From an uncultured Algimonas sp. (GTDB lineage: Bacteria; Pseudomonadota; Alphaproteobacteria; Caulobacterales; Maricaulaceae): 49,211 nucleotides of DNA. Shown here piece after piece: positions 1 to 8,281 of this stretch. A program made the translations under genes and the position numbers. The stretch covers positions 1-49,211 of the forward strand of contig CALDUL010000036.1 in NCBI GenBank assembly GCA_937923575.1, written 5' to 3'. The notes below the pieces were generated by a model, which had not been told where the DNA came from, made no database searches, and saw only the letters and a program-made list of their open reading frames with translations. How positions within the stretch are numbered: position 1 is the first letter of the stretch; the number at the start of each line of letters is the position of its first letter.

Positions 1-623
1 GCGCTCATCTGCTACGCTTTTATCGAGACAGGTTGCCGACCCAGCGAAATCGCGAACATCCTGCCGGAGAACATCGAGCTGGACGCCCAAGTCCCACACA
101 TCCCCATCCGCTCGACCAAGGCCCGACAGCTAAAGTCCAAAGCCTCTGAGGGAGACATCCCGCTTGTCGGCGTTGCACTAGAAGCCATAAACAAGCCCCC
201 AACGGCTTCCCCCGCTTCCGCGACCGAGGCTATCTGTTGTCTTCCAGCCTCACCAAAGCTTTCAAGGTCAGAGGCCTCATCCCATCATCCCAACACCGCA
301 TCTACAGCTTCCGACACAGCTTCGAAAAGCGAATGCTGGAAGCCGGGATCGATTACGGCCTGCGCTGCACGTTGATGGGTCACCGCAACCCGCGCCCCGA
401 ATATGGTGACGGCGGGTCGCTTGCTTATCGCCGGTATGAGATGTTGAAGATCGCTCATGCGGCAACAAAGGGCTTATGGAGGTCCTATCCACTCGGCCTG
501 AACCAAGGAACAAGGATGAGCGGAGCCCTAGCGGACCAACAGGACAGCGCCGCGCAAACCAGCATCGTCACCGAACTTCGGCGTCACGATCATCGACTCC
601 GCGTCTTGGTCTTCCATGCCTAG
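1..623 (+). pseudogene. Frameshifted tyrosine recombinase (phage-type integrase), 5' end outside window
   Basis: This is the catalytic part of a tyrosine site-specific recombinase split between two frames. Frame 1 from base 1 reads ETGCRPSEIANIL, the box I region with the catalytic Arg (codon 37-39), and runs to about codon 180-190. Homologous sequence then continues in frame 3 (NGFPRFRDRGYLLSSSLTKAF), with the box II-like YSFRHSF (Arg 312-314, His 315-317), LMGHRN at 372-389 and a candidate nucleophilic Tyr at 402-404. The switch means one net base change between about 180 and 205. The first box II position is Tyr rather than His, which I recall from related phage-like integrases. After about 480 the reading frame runs into the antisense of the fructokinase gene, so the native 3' end also looks lost. 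No attachment site or tRNA is visible. It probably marks a decayed mobile element beside the sugar locus. Confidence 0.75.
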
Positions 624-1427
624 ATATCCGGCCATCTGTTCCACGAACCGCCGACGTATGCGCGGCAGGATGAAGGGGGATGTCATGAGGCCACCGCCGA
701 GAACGATCTTGTCCGCGCATGTCGTCAAGTAAATAGCGCGGCAGGCTTGGGCGAGATAGTCCGCAGCGATGTCCCAGCCCGGATGTTCTGCGTCCCACTT
801 AATCGGATCGCCAAATCGTTGTTTCAGCGCGGTGACGGATGCCATGCCTTCGAGGCAGGTCGCATGGAATGAACAGCTTCCGGTGAAATCTCCGTCTCCC
901 TTGGCTCTGGCGACCGGAATATGTCCGAATTCCGGGTGTCGCGGCCGCCCGATGATAAGGCCATTCGATGCGAGGCCTGCGCCTATGCCGGTTCCCACGG
1001 TGAGGTAGGCCGCATTTGTCGCCCCTTGCGCAGCACCGTCTGACATCTCTGCCAAGAGAGCCGCGTTGACGTCTGTGTCGATATTGACCGTTACTCCGAG
1101 CGCATCGACAAATGCCTGACGAATACCAAAGCCGGACCAGCCGGTTTTGGGCGTGCCAAGGAGGCTGCCGAAGTCGTCCGATTCTGGATCGAGGTTCAGA
1201 GGACCGAAGGAGGCGAGCCCGAGGCCCGTCATGTCTTTCGTCGTCGCACCCAGGTCAGACATTGCGCGTCTGAAAAACTCGGCGCAGCCATCGACGGTTT
1301 TCAGCGGGTCCGACGTCGTGACGCGAAGGCGTGCGACCCAGTTGACGTCCATATCATCGCCGACTTGCGCGAGCCCGCATTTGAAGGTCGTGCCGCCCGC
1401 ATCGATTCCGCCGATATACCGCGTCAT
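528..1427 (-). CDS. ROK-family fructokinase
   Basis: A 299-residue sugar kinase of the ROK family, probably ATP:fructose 6-phosphotransferase acting in the cytoplasm. The N-terminal phosphate loop is DAGGTTFKCG (9-18). The catalytic region is NIDTDVNAA (Asp119), followed by GTGIGAG (145-151). A zinc-type motif follows: HPEFGH (164-169) with Cys185, His188 and Cys191 in CSFHATC, as in fructokinases of the YdhR/GmuE/Mak group. Length is normal. It is divergent from the GPH transporter, and the shared 126-bp promoter region carries two LacI-type operators. A fructose-releasing hydrolase in the same cluster supports fructose as substrate, but glucose or mannose cannot be excluded from sequence. 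The 3' end overlaps the broken integrase frame by 96 bp. Confidence 0.88.
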   Translation of the reverse strand: MTRYIGGIDAGGTTFKCGLAQVGDDMDVNWVARLRVTTSDPLKTVDGCAEFFRRAMSDLGATTKDMTGLGLASFGPLNLDPESDDFGSLLGTPKTGWSGFGIRQAFVDALGVTVNIDTDVNAALLAEMSDGAAQGATNAAYLTVGTGIGAGLASNGLIIGRPRHPEFGHIPVARAKGDGDFTGSCSFHATCLEGMASVTALKQRFGDPIKWDAEHPGWDIAADYLAQACRAIYLTTCADKIVLGGGLMTSPFILPRIRRRFVEQMAGYLGMEDQDAESMIVTPKFGDDAGLRGAVLLVR

Positions 1428-1445
1428 GAGTTCGCCTACCGCGTT

Positions 1446-1495
1446 TTAAACCGATTGCAATGCATCACCGTGACCCGTTGTTGCAATCGATTGCA
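1446..1495. promoter_or_regulatory. Two LacI-family operators between fructokinase and transporter genes
   Basis: The perfect 14-bp palindrome TGCAATCGATTGCA lies at 1482-1495. It fits the LacI/GalR consensus TGNAANCGNTTNCA with a central CG. A second copy, TTAAACCGATTGCA (1446-1459), differs at one consensus position. Centre spacing is 36 bp. The pair lies in the only promoter space of two divergent genes, and the same sequence family recurs upstream of the TonB receptor at 7519-7558. The LacI regulator encoded at 4018-5052 is the obvious candidate ligand-responsive repressor. Confidence 0.82.
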
Positions 1496-1553
1496 TAAAC
1501 GTCTAACGAGACGGCTGCAACGCCAAAATGGCGAGCAAATGGGGAGGTTTGTT

Positions 1554-2942
1554 GTGCTGGTCACGCCGCTACGTCTACGCGAGAAAATCGGCTACGGCCT
1601 CGGCGATATGGCGTCGAACTTCTACCAGGGGTTCTTCGGCATTTTCCTGCTGATCTACTATGTCGACGTGTACGGAATCAGTCCAGCGGCCGCGGGCACG
1701 ATGTTCCTGGTGACTCGCCTGGTGGATGCCGTGACTGACCCCGCAATGGGCCTGATCGCGGACCGGACGCAAACGCGCTGGGGCAAGTACCGGCCGTATC
1801 TGCTGTGGATGGCCGTGCCCTATGCGCTGTTGGGATATTTGCTGTTTCTGGGACCGGACCTTGGCGAGACCGGCAAGATCGTTTTCGCCTATGTCTCGTA
1901 CTCTCTGGTCATGCTGGCCTACACCGCCATCAACGTCCCCTATTCCGCTCTGCTGGCCGTCATTCACCCGCAGTCCAAGGAGCGCGAGAAGGCCACGCAG
2001 TGGCGCTTCATCTTTGCATCATTGGGCACGATCACGGTGGGCGCGATTGCCAAGCCATTGGTCGACACTCTGGGCGGCGGTGACGAGCTGTTGGGTTTTC
2101 GGCTGACCATCATCCTGTTTGCCGTTCTGTCGGTCGCGCTGTTCTGGGCGGTGTTCGCCATGACGCGCGAGCGGATCGAACCCAAACGCGAAGGGGCGTC
2201 CATCGCGCGCGATTTTGGCGTCTTGTTCCGCAATGTGTCGTGGATCGTCCTGGCCGTGTCGGGCATCCTGATCGTGATTGGGCTGATCGCGCGGATCTCA
2301 TCGGCGGCGTTCTACCTGAAATATTATGTGCCATCCGGCGAAGAGGCCGGGCTGTGGTGGATGGACCGGACATCGCTGCTGATCACGCTCGGCTTTGTCG
2401 GCCAGCTTTTCGGCGCCATGCTCGTGCCGACTTTTCTCAAGGTGTTCGACAAGCGGAGCCTGATGATCTTCATGTGCGCGCTGAACGCGGCCGTGCTGGC
2501 GGGATGCTATTTCGTGCCGCCAGACAATTACTGGATCATCACGGCTTTCCATGTCGTGAGCATCTTCACCTTCGGCGTGATGATCACCCTGCTGTTCGCC
2601 ATGTACACGGACTGCGCCGAATATGGCGAATGGAAGAGCGGCGTGAACAGCGCCGGGTTAACGGTATCGGCGTCGATGTTCTCGCTGAAATCTGGCTCCG
2701 CCATTGGCATCGCTTTGCCCGCCTTCATTCTCGCGGCGTTCGGGTTTGTCGCCAATGAGGCCCAGACGCCGGAAGCCATTCAAGGCATCCGCGTCATGTT
2801 CAACGTCGTGCCTGCGGTCTTCTTCGCCTTGGCGGGGTTGCTCGTCGTCTTCTACCGGCTGGACGGCAAGACGGTTCGCCGGATCGAGGCGGAACTCATG
2901 ACCCGCCGGTCGGGCGAGACCGTGACGGGATTGCAAGCGTGA
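1554..2942 (+). CDS. GPH-family (glycoside-pentoside-hexuronide) sugar:cation symporter
   Basis: A polytopic inner-membrane MFS-type carrier of about 462 residues with around 12 hydrophobic segments. Diagnostic GPH features are EKIGYGLGDMASNFYQ at the N terminus, DAVTDPAMGLIADRT in the loop 2-3 region, and KYRPYLLW, followed by NVPYSAL. It probably imports sucrose or a short fructo-oligosaccharide delivered to the periplasm by the TonB receptor, by analogy with SuxC-type carriers. I chose the GTG at 1554 because GGGGAGG (1541-1547) sits 6 bp before it. An in-frame ATG at 1539 is the alternative, but it overlaps that ribosome-binding site. The stop overlaps the start of the following hydrolase as GTGA, which suggests translational coupling. 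Expression is probably controlled by the LacI operators at 1446-1495. Confidence 0.9.
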   Translation: MLVTPLRLREKIGYGLGDMASNFYQGFFGIFLLIYYVDVYGISPAAAGTMFLVTRLVDAVTDPAMGLIADRTQTRWGKYRPYLLWMAVPYALLGYLLFLGPDLGETGKIVFAYVSYSLVMLAYTAINVPYSALLAVIHPQSKEREKATQWRFIFASLGTITVGAIAKPLVDTLGGGDELLGFRLTIILFAVLSVALFWAVFAMTRERIEPKREGASIARDFGVLFRNVSWIVLAVSGILIVIGLIARISSAAFYLKYYVPSGEEAGLWWMDRTSLLITLGFVGQLFGAMLVPTFLKVFDKRSLMIFMCALNAAVLAGCYFVPPDNYWIITAFHVVSIFTFGVMITLLFAMYTDCAEYGEWKSGVNSAGLTVSASMFSLKSGSAIGIALPAFILAAFGFVANEAQTPEAIQGIRVMFNVVPAVFFALAGLLVVFYRLDGKTVRRIEAELMTRRSGETVTGLQA

Positions 2943-4021
2943 CCTTGAAAGCTCGACTCCTGCGTGGCGGTGTCCCAATTCCACCCGCGCATGAGAGGCG
3001 CTTTGTCGGCGCTATTCGCCACCCTGCCCTTTGGCTTTGGGATAGTTGGGTCCTGCGCGTGGACGAGAGACTGCATCTTTACTGTCTGGCGTTGGCTCGC
3101 ATCGCGGCTGACGGTCGGCCGATCACGCCTGATCAGTTCAACGACTATGGCTTTCACTACCGGCATTTTGTCTCAAGCGATGATGGCGCGAGCTGGACAG
3201 ACCAGGGCGCGGTCCTGGATCCCGGCAACCTCGCTGACGGGGCGGACAATGGGAACGTCTGGAGTGGCGGCGTGCACCCGTTGGGTAACGGTCAGGTTCT
3301 CTTTGGTTTCACTGGGATCGAGCACGCCTCCGCGAGCAGGCAATTCATCCAATCGCCGATTTTTGCGACAGGCGATCTCACAGGGCCGACGCACTTTCCA
3401 GCCGCAGCACAGAGCCATCCCGTGCGTGACCGCACGCAAATTATTGAGGCGGGTTACTATTTGCCGGAGAGCGAGGCGATCGGGTCCAATAATGGTGAGG
3501 AGGACGGACCTATTCTTGCCTGGCGTGACCCGTTCATTTTCGAAGACCACGGCACTTTGCGTGCCGTGTGGTCCGCCAAGGTCGGTCCGCGAGAACCTTG
3601 CGTGACCCATGCCGTGCTAAGCGAGAGCGGCGGCGAATGGACAACGGATATACAGCCCCCCATCCGCTTGCCCGACGCGGCAGACTACACTCAAGCCGAA
3701 GTGCCCAAGCTATGCTGGGACGAGGGCAATGGAAGTTGGCTGATGATGATCTCCGCCTGCGACCGCTTGCACGAGCAACAGCCGGACCACGAGATCACGA
3801 AGAGCTTGCGCCTTTACCGCGCGCCGTCAGTGGATGGGCCGTGGGAACCCGCCTTCCCGCATGGCAGTCTGATCCGTGGCGTCGATCACTTGTTCGGAGC
3901 GAGCTTCGCGGATCGAACCACGACCGGCAGAAGCATTCGACTGATCGCGCCCTATACCGTCAAGATCGGGTTGGAGCGTGCGATGAGCTTTGCGCCCATC
4001 CAGACGATCACGTTGTACTAA
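2939..4021 (+). CDS. Clan GH-J (GH32/GH68-like) beta-fructosidase-type glycoside hydrolase
   Basis: A 360-residue predicted five-bladed beta-propeller enzyme. Motifs appear in GH68/GH32 order: LWDSWVL with a candidate nucleophile Asp35, VWSGG (107-111), AWRDPF with the RDP transition-state Asp197, and QAEVPKL with candidate acid/base Glu254, which corresponds to the GH68 ERP motif. No signal peptide is visible, so the enzyme is probably cytoplasmic and cleaves imported sucrose or a fructoside, feeding the fructokinase. It is translationally coupled to the transporter (GTGA overlap). It is shorter and more divergent than typical levansucrases, and EVP replaces ERP, so substrate and hydrolase versus transferase activity are open. 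The 3' end overlaps the convergent lacI-type gene by 4 bp. Confidence 0.75.
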   Translation: MTLKARLLRGGVPIPPAHERRFVGAIRHPALWLWDSWVLRVDERLHLYCLALARIAADGRPITPDQFNDYGFHYRHFVSSDDGASWTDQGAVLDPGNLADGADNGNVWSGGVHPLGNGQVLFGFTGIEHASASRQFIQSPIFATGDLTGPTHFPAAAQSHPVRDRTQIIEAGYYLPESEAIGSNNGEEDGPILAWRDPFIFEDHGTLRAVWSAKVGPREPCVTHAVLSESGGEWTTDIQPPIRLPDAADYTQAEVPKLCWDEGNGSWLMMISACDRLHEQQPDHEITKSLRLYRAPSVDGPWEPAFPHGSLIRGVDHLFGASFADRTTTGRSIRLIAPYTVKIGLERAMSFAPIQTITLY

Positions 4022-5052
4022 ATTCCAGGCGCTTGGCCGCCGCAGCTTTCGCGGATGATCAGCTCCGTCGGCGTGAGCGTCGAAGTGACCGCCTCACCTT
4101 CCAGCTTGTCAATCAGGACTGAGACGAGCAGCTCTCCGCCGATAGAGATATTCTGGCTAATCGTCGTGAGGGCTGGCTGGGCCAACGCAGCCTGGGTAAT
4201 ATTGTCGTATCCGACGACCGAGACGGTGCCCGGCACGGAAAGCCCGTTCTGGCGAAGAGCCTCCATCGCCATGATGGCGAGTGCATCGGAGGCTGCGAAT
4301 ATCCCGTCGATCGTTTGTCCGTTTGCCAGCATCCGACCGAGTTGCGGCACGACCTCTTTAACCTGATGGCCGAAACCGATGCGCAAGCTGAGAGCCGGAT
4401 CGACGCCCATTCCTGCGGCCTCATGCGCGGCCCGGTAGCCGTCGAACCGCAGCGCGATCTCAGGCAGGTTGGTGTCGCCGATGAACAGGATGCGTTTGCG
4501 CCCCAATTCCAGGAGGTGGCGCGTCGCGAGATTTCCGCCGCGCCGATTGTCAGAACCGATCAGCGTATAGGGCGTGTCATGCTGCAGACCGCCCCACACG
4601 ACGATACGGGATTCCATCTCACCGATGGATTGCAGACGGTTCTCACGGCCCGCTTGGCCAATAATGATCAGACCGTCCGCACGGCCCGTTTGAAGCAAAC
4701 GGCGTTCGGCGATGGCGCTCTCATCCTCTGGCGTGGAGAGCAGCAGATCATAGCCCCGCTTGGATGCCGCCATCGAGACGGCACCGACCATTTCGAGAAA
4801 GAAGGGGTCGGAAATCGTTTCCCCTGATCCGGGCTTCAGCGGGATGACGAGCGCGATGGTACTGGACGACTGCCGACGCAGATTGCGCGCGGCGACATTG
4901 ACCGAATAGCCAATCTCGCTGGCAACGCGCAGGATCTCCGCCTTGGTTTCAGACTTGACCAGCGGGCTATCGTTTAGCGCCCGCGAAACGGTGGACACAT
5001 TCACACCGGTCAGCCGCGCCAGCTCCGCCATTGTCTTTCTGGGTTTGGACAT
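4018..5052 (-). CDS. LacI-family transcriptional regulator of the sugar locus
   Basis: A 344-residue LacI/GalR repressor. The N-terminal helix-turn-helix is MAELARLTGVNVSTVSRALN, followed by the hinge region NLRRQSSSTIALVIP. A periplasmic-binding-protein-like effector domain follows, with DGLIIIGQ, IGSDNRRGG and the IFAASDALA segment typical of the family. I chose ATG 5052 (MSKPRKTM) because GGTGAG sits just upstream and the HTH then starts at the usual position. An upstream in-frame extension to 5103 lacks family similarity. It lies downstream of, and co-oriented with, the TonB receptor, with a terminator between them. By context it controls the palindromic operators at 1446-1495 and 7519-7558, and the effector would be the imported sugar or its phosphate. 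Confidence 0.92.
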   Translation of the reverse strand: MSKPRKTMAELARLTGVNVSTVSRALNDSPLVKSETKAEILRVASEIGYSVNVAARNLRRQSSSTIALVIPLKPGSGETISDPFFLEMVGAVSMAASKRGYDLLLSTPEDESAIAERRLLQTGRADGLIIIGQAGRENRLQSIGEMESRIVVWGGLQHDTPYTLIGSDNRRGGNLATRHLLELGRKRILFIGDTNLPEIALRFDGYRAAHEAAGMGVDPALSLRIGFGHQVKEVVPQLGRMLANGQTIDGIFAASDALAIMAMEALRQNGLSVPGTVSVVGYDNITQAALAQPALTTISQNISIGGELLVSVLIDKLEGEAVTSTLTPTELIIRESCGGQAPGI

Positions 5053-5088
5053 GCTCACCGCGTAATAGTTGCATGGACACCTTGGCAC

Positions 5089-5117
5089 AAAAAAGCCTGC
5101 CACACGAGGCGGCAGGC
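5089..5117 (-). terminator. Rho-independent terminator after the TonB receptor gene
   Basis: GCCTGCC (5095-5101) pairs with GGCAGGC (5111-5117) around a 9-nt loop. On the minus strand the stem is followed by six T residues (plus-strand A run 5089-5094). It lies 29 bp past the receptor stop codon and upstream of the LacI gene start, so it should separate or attenuate transcription of the regulator from the receptor. Confidence 0.8.
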
Positions 5118-5145
5118 CCAGGTTTAACGCTCGAGGGGTCGAGAG

Positions 5146-7461
5146 CTAGAAATCGTAGCGCAATGTCGCAGAAACTGTGCGCCCATTGATCGGACGGAAA
5201 CGCACCAGATCGCCCGATGCGAAACCATCGCCTTCCGCTTCCGTAAAGCCGTCAGCATCGAACAGGTTGTTGGCGGCAAGGCTCAACGAGATGGCATCCG
5301 TGGCCTTGACGTTCACATAGGCACCGACGGTCGTGTAGCCCGGCAGGTCGTAGAGATTGCTGTCCTGGGCCGGGGCGCTTGTCGTGGAGAAGACGTTGAG
5401 ACCCACGTCGTAGCGGTCAGCTGCGTAGTATGGATTGAGGTTGAACACGAAGTCCGATTGGCGGCGCGGCGTGTTGCCGAGATTGGCGTTGTTCGCTGGA
5501 CCGCTGATGTCGGCATTGGTGTAAGTCGCGTTGCCTATCAGGCCGAAACCTTCGCTGATCGGAATATCGACCTCCAGCTCGAAACCGTCCGTGTCATAGG
5601 TGTTCTGGATCACGTTTTGCGTCGTGACCTCGAACTGACCCGCTTCGGCCACGTCGGCATTGAAGTAGACCAGAGCCACATTGCCGCCGAGGATCCGCGT
5701 CTTCATACCGAGCTCGAACTGATCGACGAAGTTCAAAAACTGATCATCGATCCCGGAGAAGAGACCTGCCTGTGCGGTCGGCTGCAGCGAGCCGGTGGAG
5801 CGGTCTGGCGACGTGACCGACGCGCCCTCGCTGTAGTTGGCAAAGACCGCGACCGTGTCATTGAACTGATAGTTCGCCCCGACCGAGAAGGAGTCGAAGT
5901 TGGCGCTGTAATCGACCGAGCGAAGGTTCGCGAGATCGGGCGTCTGCACCTCTTGCTCATTCGTGGCGATCGTGCCGTCGCCGTTCAGGTCGCGCGGCCC
6001 GACGATGGAGCTCTCCACGAACTGACCGGTGATGTCGTAATTGTTGCGGCGATAGCTGGCCTCGACCGACAATTGGTCGAAGTCGAGATTGAGCGCGGCG
6101 TAAGGCGCAAAATTCTCGATATCGAAGTCATAGACCCGCGTGCAGCAGAAGCCGAAGGCCGGGTTACCCGCGCGGAAACCATCAATGTAGGAGCCATCCT
6201 CAGGGTTGGTAAACTCCGTTCCGCTTGTGACGAGTTCATCGCCGCGCAGCACGGCGCGGGCTTGGTTGAAGTTCCACGTCTGCTCTGACGCCTGGTCGGC
6301 GTAGAACAGGCCAAGGCGAACGGACACGTTGTCGAATCCGCCGTCGACATAGACATCACCGAACAGGTTGGAGAGGTCTGGAGACTCCGTGTTGAACAGG
6401 GCGAACTCGATATTCTCCTCGCCCGCCGTGTCGCTTTCGCTGACCGAGAATGGGAAGGGAGAGTAGAAGTTGCCACTGATATCCGCGTAGCGCGCCTTGC
6501 CGCCGACCGAGAATATCTCGTTGATCTCGTAGTCGCCTTCGACACCGATAGAGTACATTTCGGCCTCGAACCCTTCCTCATAGCTTTCGACATTGCCGTC
6601 ACGACGGACAGCGAAATCGGTCAGGCCCAGCGAATTTGTCCCGCTGCCCAGATCGAGCCCGATGGACTCCGGCTCGCCGTCCGCCCCGATGCGCATGGGC
6701 AGGGGCAGGTAGGTTGGAACGCGGTCATTGAGCGCTTTGAGGTGTACGGCGACGTTGCCGCGGTCGAACCGTTTGCCGAGCGTGGCCTTGAGCTGAAAGC
6801 CTTCTTCCTGGCTACCCTCGACATCGCGGACGCCCTCACCCGTGCGGGCAAAACCACCGATGTGGTAATAAGCGTCATCGCCAAACACGCCGCCATATTC
6901 GGCGTCCACGCGGTAGCTGTCATAATCCAGACCGACCGTTGCCGCGATGGACCCCGCGTTCTCGGTCGGGCGCTTGGAGATCAGGTTGACGATACCGCCC
7001 GCCGCATTGGGGGCTTGCGTCGCGGACGAACCGCCCCGGATCGACTGCACGGACCCGATTGTATTGTCCACGCGCACGAAGCTGTCTGCCGTGGCAAAGG
7101 CAGTGTCACCGATCAGCAGAGTGGGGAAACCGTTTTCTTGAATCGAGAAATAGCGCGAGCCGCCTGACGCAATTGGAAGGCCGCGCACCTTGATGTTCGC
7201 GTTGGCGTCACCACCCGTGTTCTCCGATTTCACACCCGGAAGCGCGCGGAACAACTCGGACACGGAACGTGGCGCGAGGTTGTTGATCTCGTCCGAAGAC
7301 AATGCGGTCACGGATGCCGACGAATCGAACTCGGTCGTCGCTTTGACCACGCCCGTGACGATGACTTCGTCTTCCGGCAACACGTCCTGTGCGGCGGCAT
7401 TGCCTGCAAGAACAAGGGCTGTCGCTGCGCCTAGCAGCAGGTTTTGTGCGGTGTTGGACAT
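5146..7461 (-). CDS. TonB-dependent outer-membrane receptor, probable sucrose/fructoside importer
   Basis: A 771-residue outer-membrane barrel with a typical signal peptide (LLLGAATALVLAGNAAAQ). The plug domain has SVTALSSDEINNLAPRSVSELFRALPGV split over about residues 50-75, an IKVRGLP segment and GGIVNLISKRPTENAG. The 22-strand barrel ends in the aromatic TLRYDF, the standard assembly signal. I chose ATG 7461 because GGGGAG lies 5 bp upstream and the signal peptide starts there; the in-frame start at 7485 adds no recognisable residues. Clustering with a GPH carrier, GH-J hydrolase, fructokinase and LacI regulator points to sugar rather than siderophore transport, similar to SuxA. No TonB box could be assigned with certainty. 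Two operators lie just upstream. Confidence 0.9.
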   Translation of the reverse strand: MSNTAQNLLLGAATALVLAGNAAAQDVLPEDEVIVTGVVKATTEFDSSASVTALSSDEINNLAPRSVSELFRALPGVKSENTGGDANANIKVRGLPIASGGSRYFSIQENGFPTLLIGDTAFATADSFVRVDNTIGSVQSIRGGSSATQAPNAAGGIVNLISKRPTENAGSIAATVGLDYDSYRVDAEYGGVFGDDAYYHIGGFARTGEGVRDVEGSQEEGFQLKATLGKRFDRGNVAVHLKALNDRVPTYLPLPMRIGADGEPESIGLDLGSGTNSLGLTDFAVRRDGNVESYEEGFEAEMYSIGVEGDYEINEIFSVGGKARYADISGNFYSPFPFSVSESDTAGEENIEFALFNTESPDLSNLFGDVYVDGGFDNVSVRLGLFYADQASEQTWNFNQARAVLRGDELVTSGTEFTNPEDGSYIDGFRAGNPAFGFCCTRVYDFDIENFAPYAALNLDFDQLSVEASYRRNNYDITGQFVESSIVGPRDLNGDGTIATNEQEVQTPDLANLRSVDYSANFDSFSVGANYQFNDTVAVFANYSEGASVTSPDRSTGSLQPTAQAGLFSGIDDQFLNFVDQFELGMKTRILGGNVALVYFNADVAEAGQFEVTTQNVIQNTYDTDGFELEVDIPISEGFGLIGNATYTNADISGPANNANLGNTPRRQSDFVFNLNPYYAADRYDVGLNVFSTTSAPAQDSNLYDLPGYTTVGAYVNVKATDAISLSLAANNLFDADGFTEAEGDGFASGDLVRFRPINGRTVSATLRYDF

Positions 7462-7518
7462 GATGTCTCCCCAGTTGGTCGGCACGATTATCGGCTCTAG
7501 AGACGCCCATTAGAGAAA

Positions 7519-7558
7519 ATACAAACGATTGCAACAGGACTCCTGCAATCGTTTGTAT
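7519..7558. promoter_or_regulatory. Paired LacI-family operators forming a 15-bp inverted repeat
   Basis: The arms ATACAAACGATTGCA (7519-7533) and TGCAATCGTTTGTAT (7544-7558) are exact reverse complements separated by 10 bp. Each arm is itself close to the TGNAANCGNTTNCA operator seen at 1482. Centre spacing is about 24 bp. The element lies 58 bp upstream of the TonB receptor start and overlaps a plus-strand TATAAT (7556-7561) that could serve the divergent AraC-like frame. Confidence 0.8.
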
Positions 7559-7603
7559 AATGCCGAAACTTGTGGTGTTTTTGCAACAATCCCCGCTGAC
7601 GCG

Positions 7604-8281
7604 ATGACAATATCGGTGTCCAACGCCGCCCAACCACAGGTCATGCGCAGCGCTCGCGCGAAGCGAATGGCCTGTCTGTCCGGCGAGGACGTGGAACAAA
7701 TCCAACACCCTGCTGCGCTGCTGCGTCTCTTGACCTGCGGCGCGTTCAGTCGTCCGCATCCTTGGCGCTGGAATATTGGCTTAGCCCTACTGGCCATGAG
7801 CGTGTCCGGATTTGTGGCGCAGCTCCCCCTGTCGGGGGCCGCGGTCCGCAAGCTTATCCATGCGAAATGCGGCTGCGATCTTGTCAGGACCTTCTTCTAT
7901 CGCGACCGCGACGAGCACGCCGTCACGCTTCCGGCGGACCTGGCGAGAGTGGACGAAAGGCTGATCGTGACTGCCTTTGACAGCGGCTTTGCCTCGTTGG
8001 CGTCATTCCAACATGCGTTCAAACGCCATCCCGGACAGACCTCATCGCCTTGGCGTCGAGATTTCGCTGAGCCGTCAGTCCGGCAGTTCGGGATAATCTG
8101 TCACCACTTTGACGATGGAATAAAGGCCGTGCATCTCCGGAAAATAGAGATTGCCATTGTGGTCGGCGGTCTTCCAGTCCGACCGGCAGGTGACCGGCAG
8201 ATGCGGGGTGGTAAAGGTGACGGAGATGTCGACCGTCTCTCCGGGCGCGGTTTCTGGAATGGGGACCATGGCGGGCGATGA
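7604..8281 (+). pseudogene. Degenerate AraC-family regulator-like ORF
   Basis: Only the C-terminal part is recognisable. The segment from LARVDERLIVTAFDSGF to SFQHAFKRHPGQTSSPWRR matches the second helix-turn-helix of AraC/XylS proteins. Upstream residues are only weakly reminiscent of the first HTH (LSGAAVRKLIHAKCG). After the WRR motif, where such proteins normally end, the frame continues for about 70 codons as the antisense of the next gene, so the natural stop appears to be lost. I see no convincing ribosome-binding site, and the start is arbitrary (an in-frame ATG; the open frame begins at 7529 inside the operator). It is probably a decaying former regulator of the divergent sugar locus. 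A short functional protein cannot be excluded. Confidence 0.45.
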
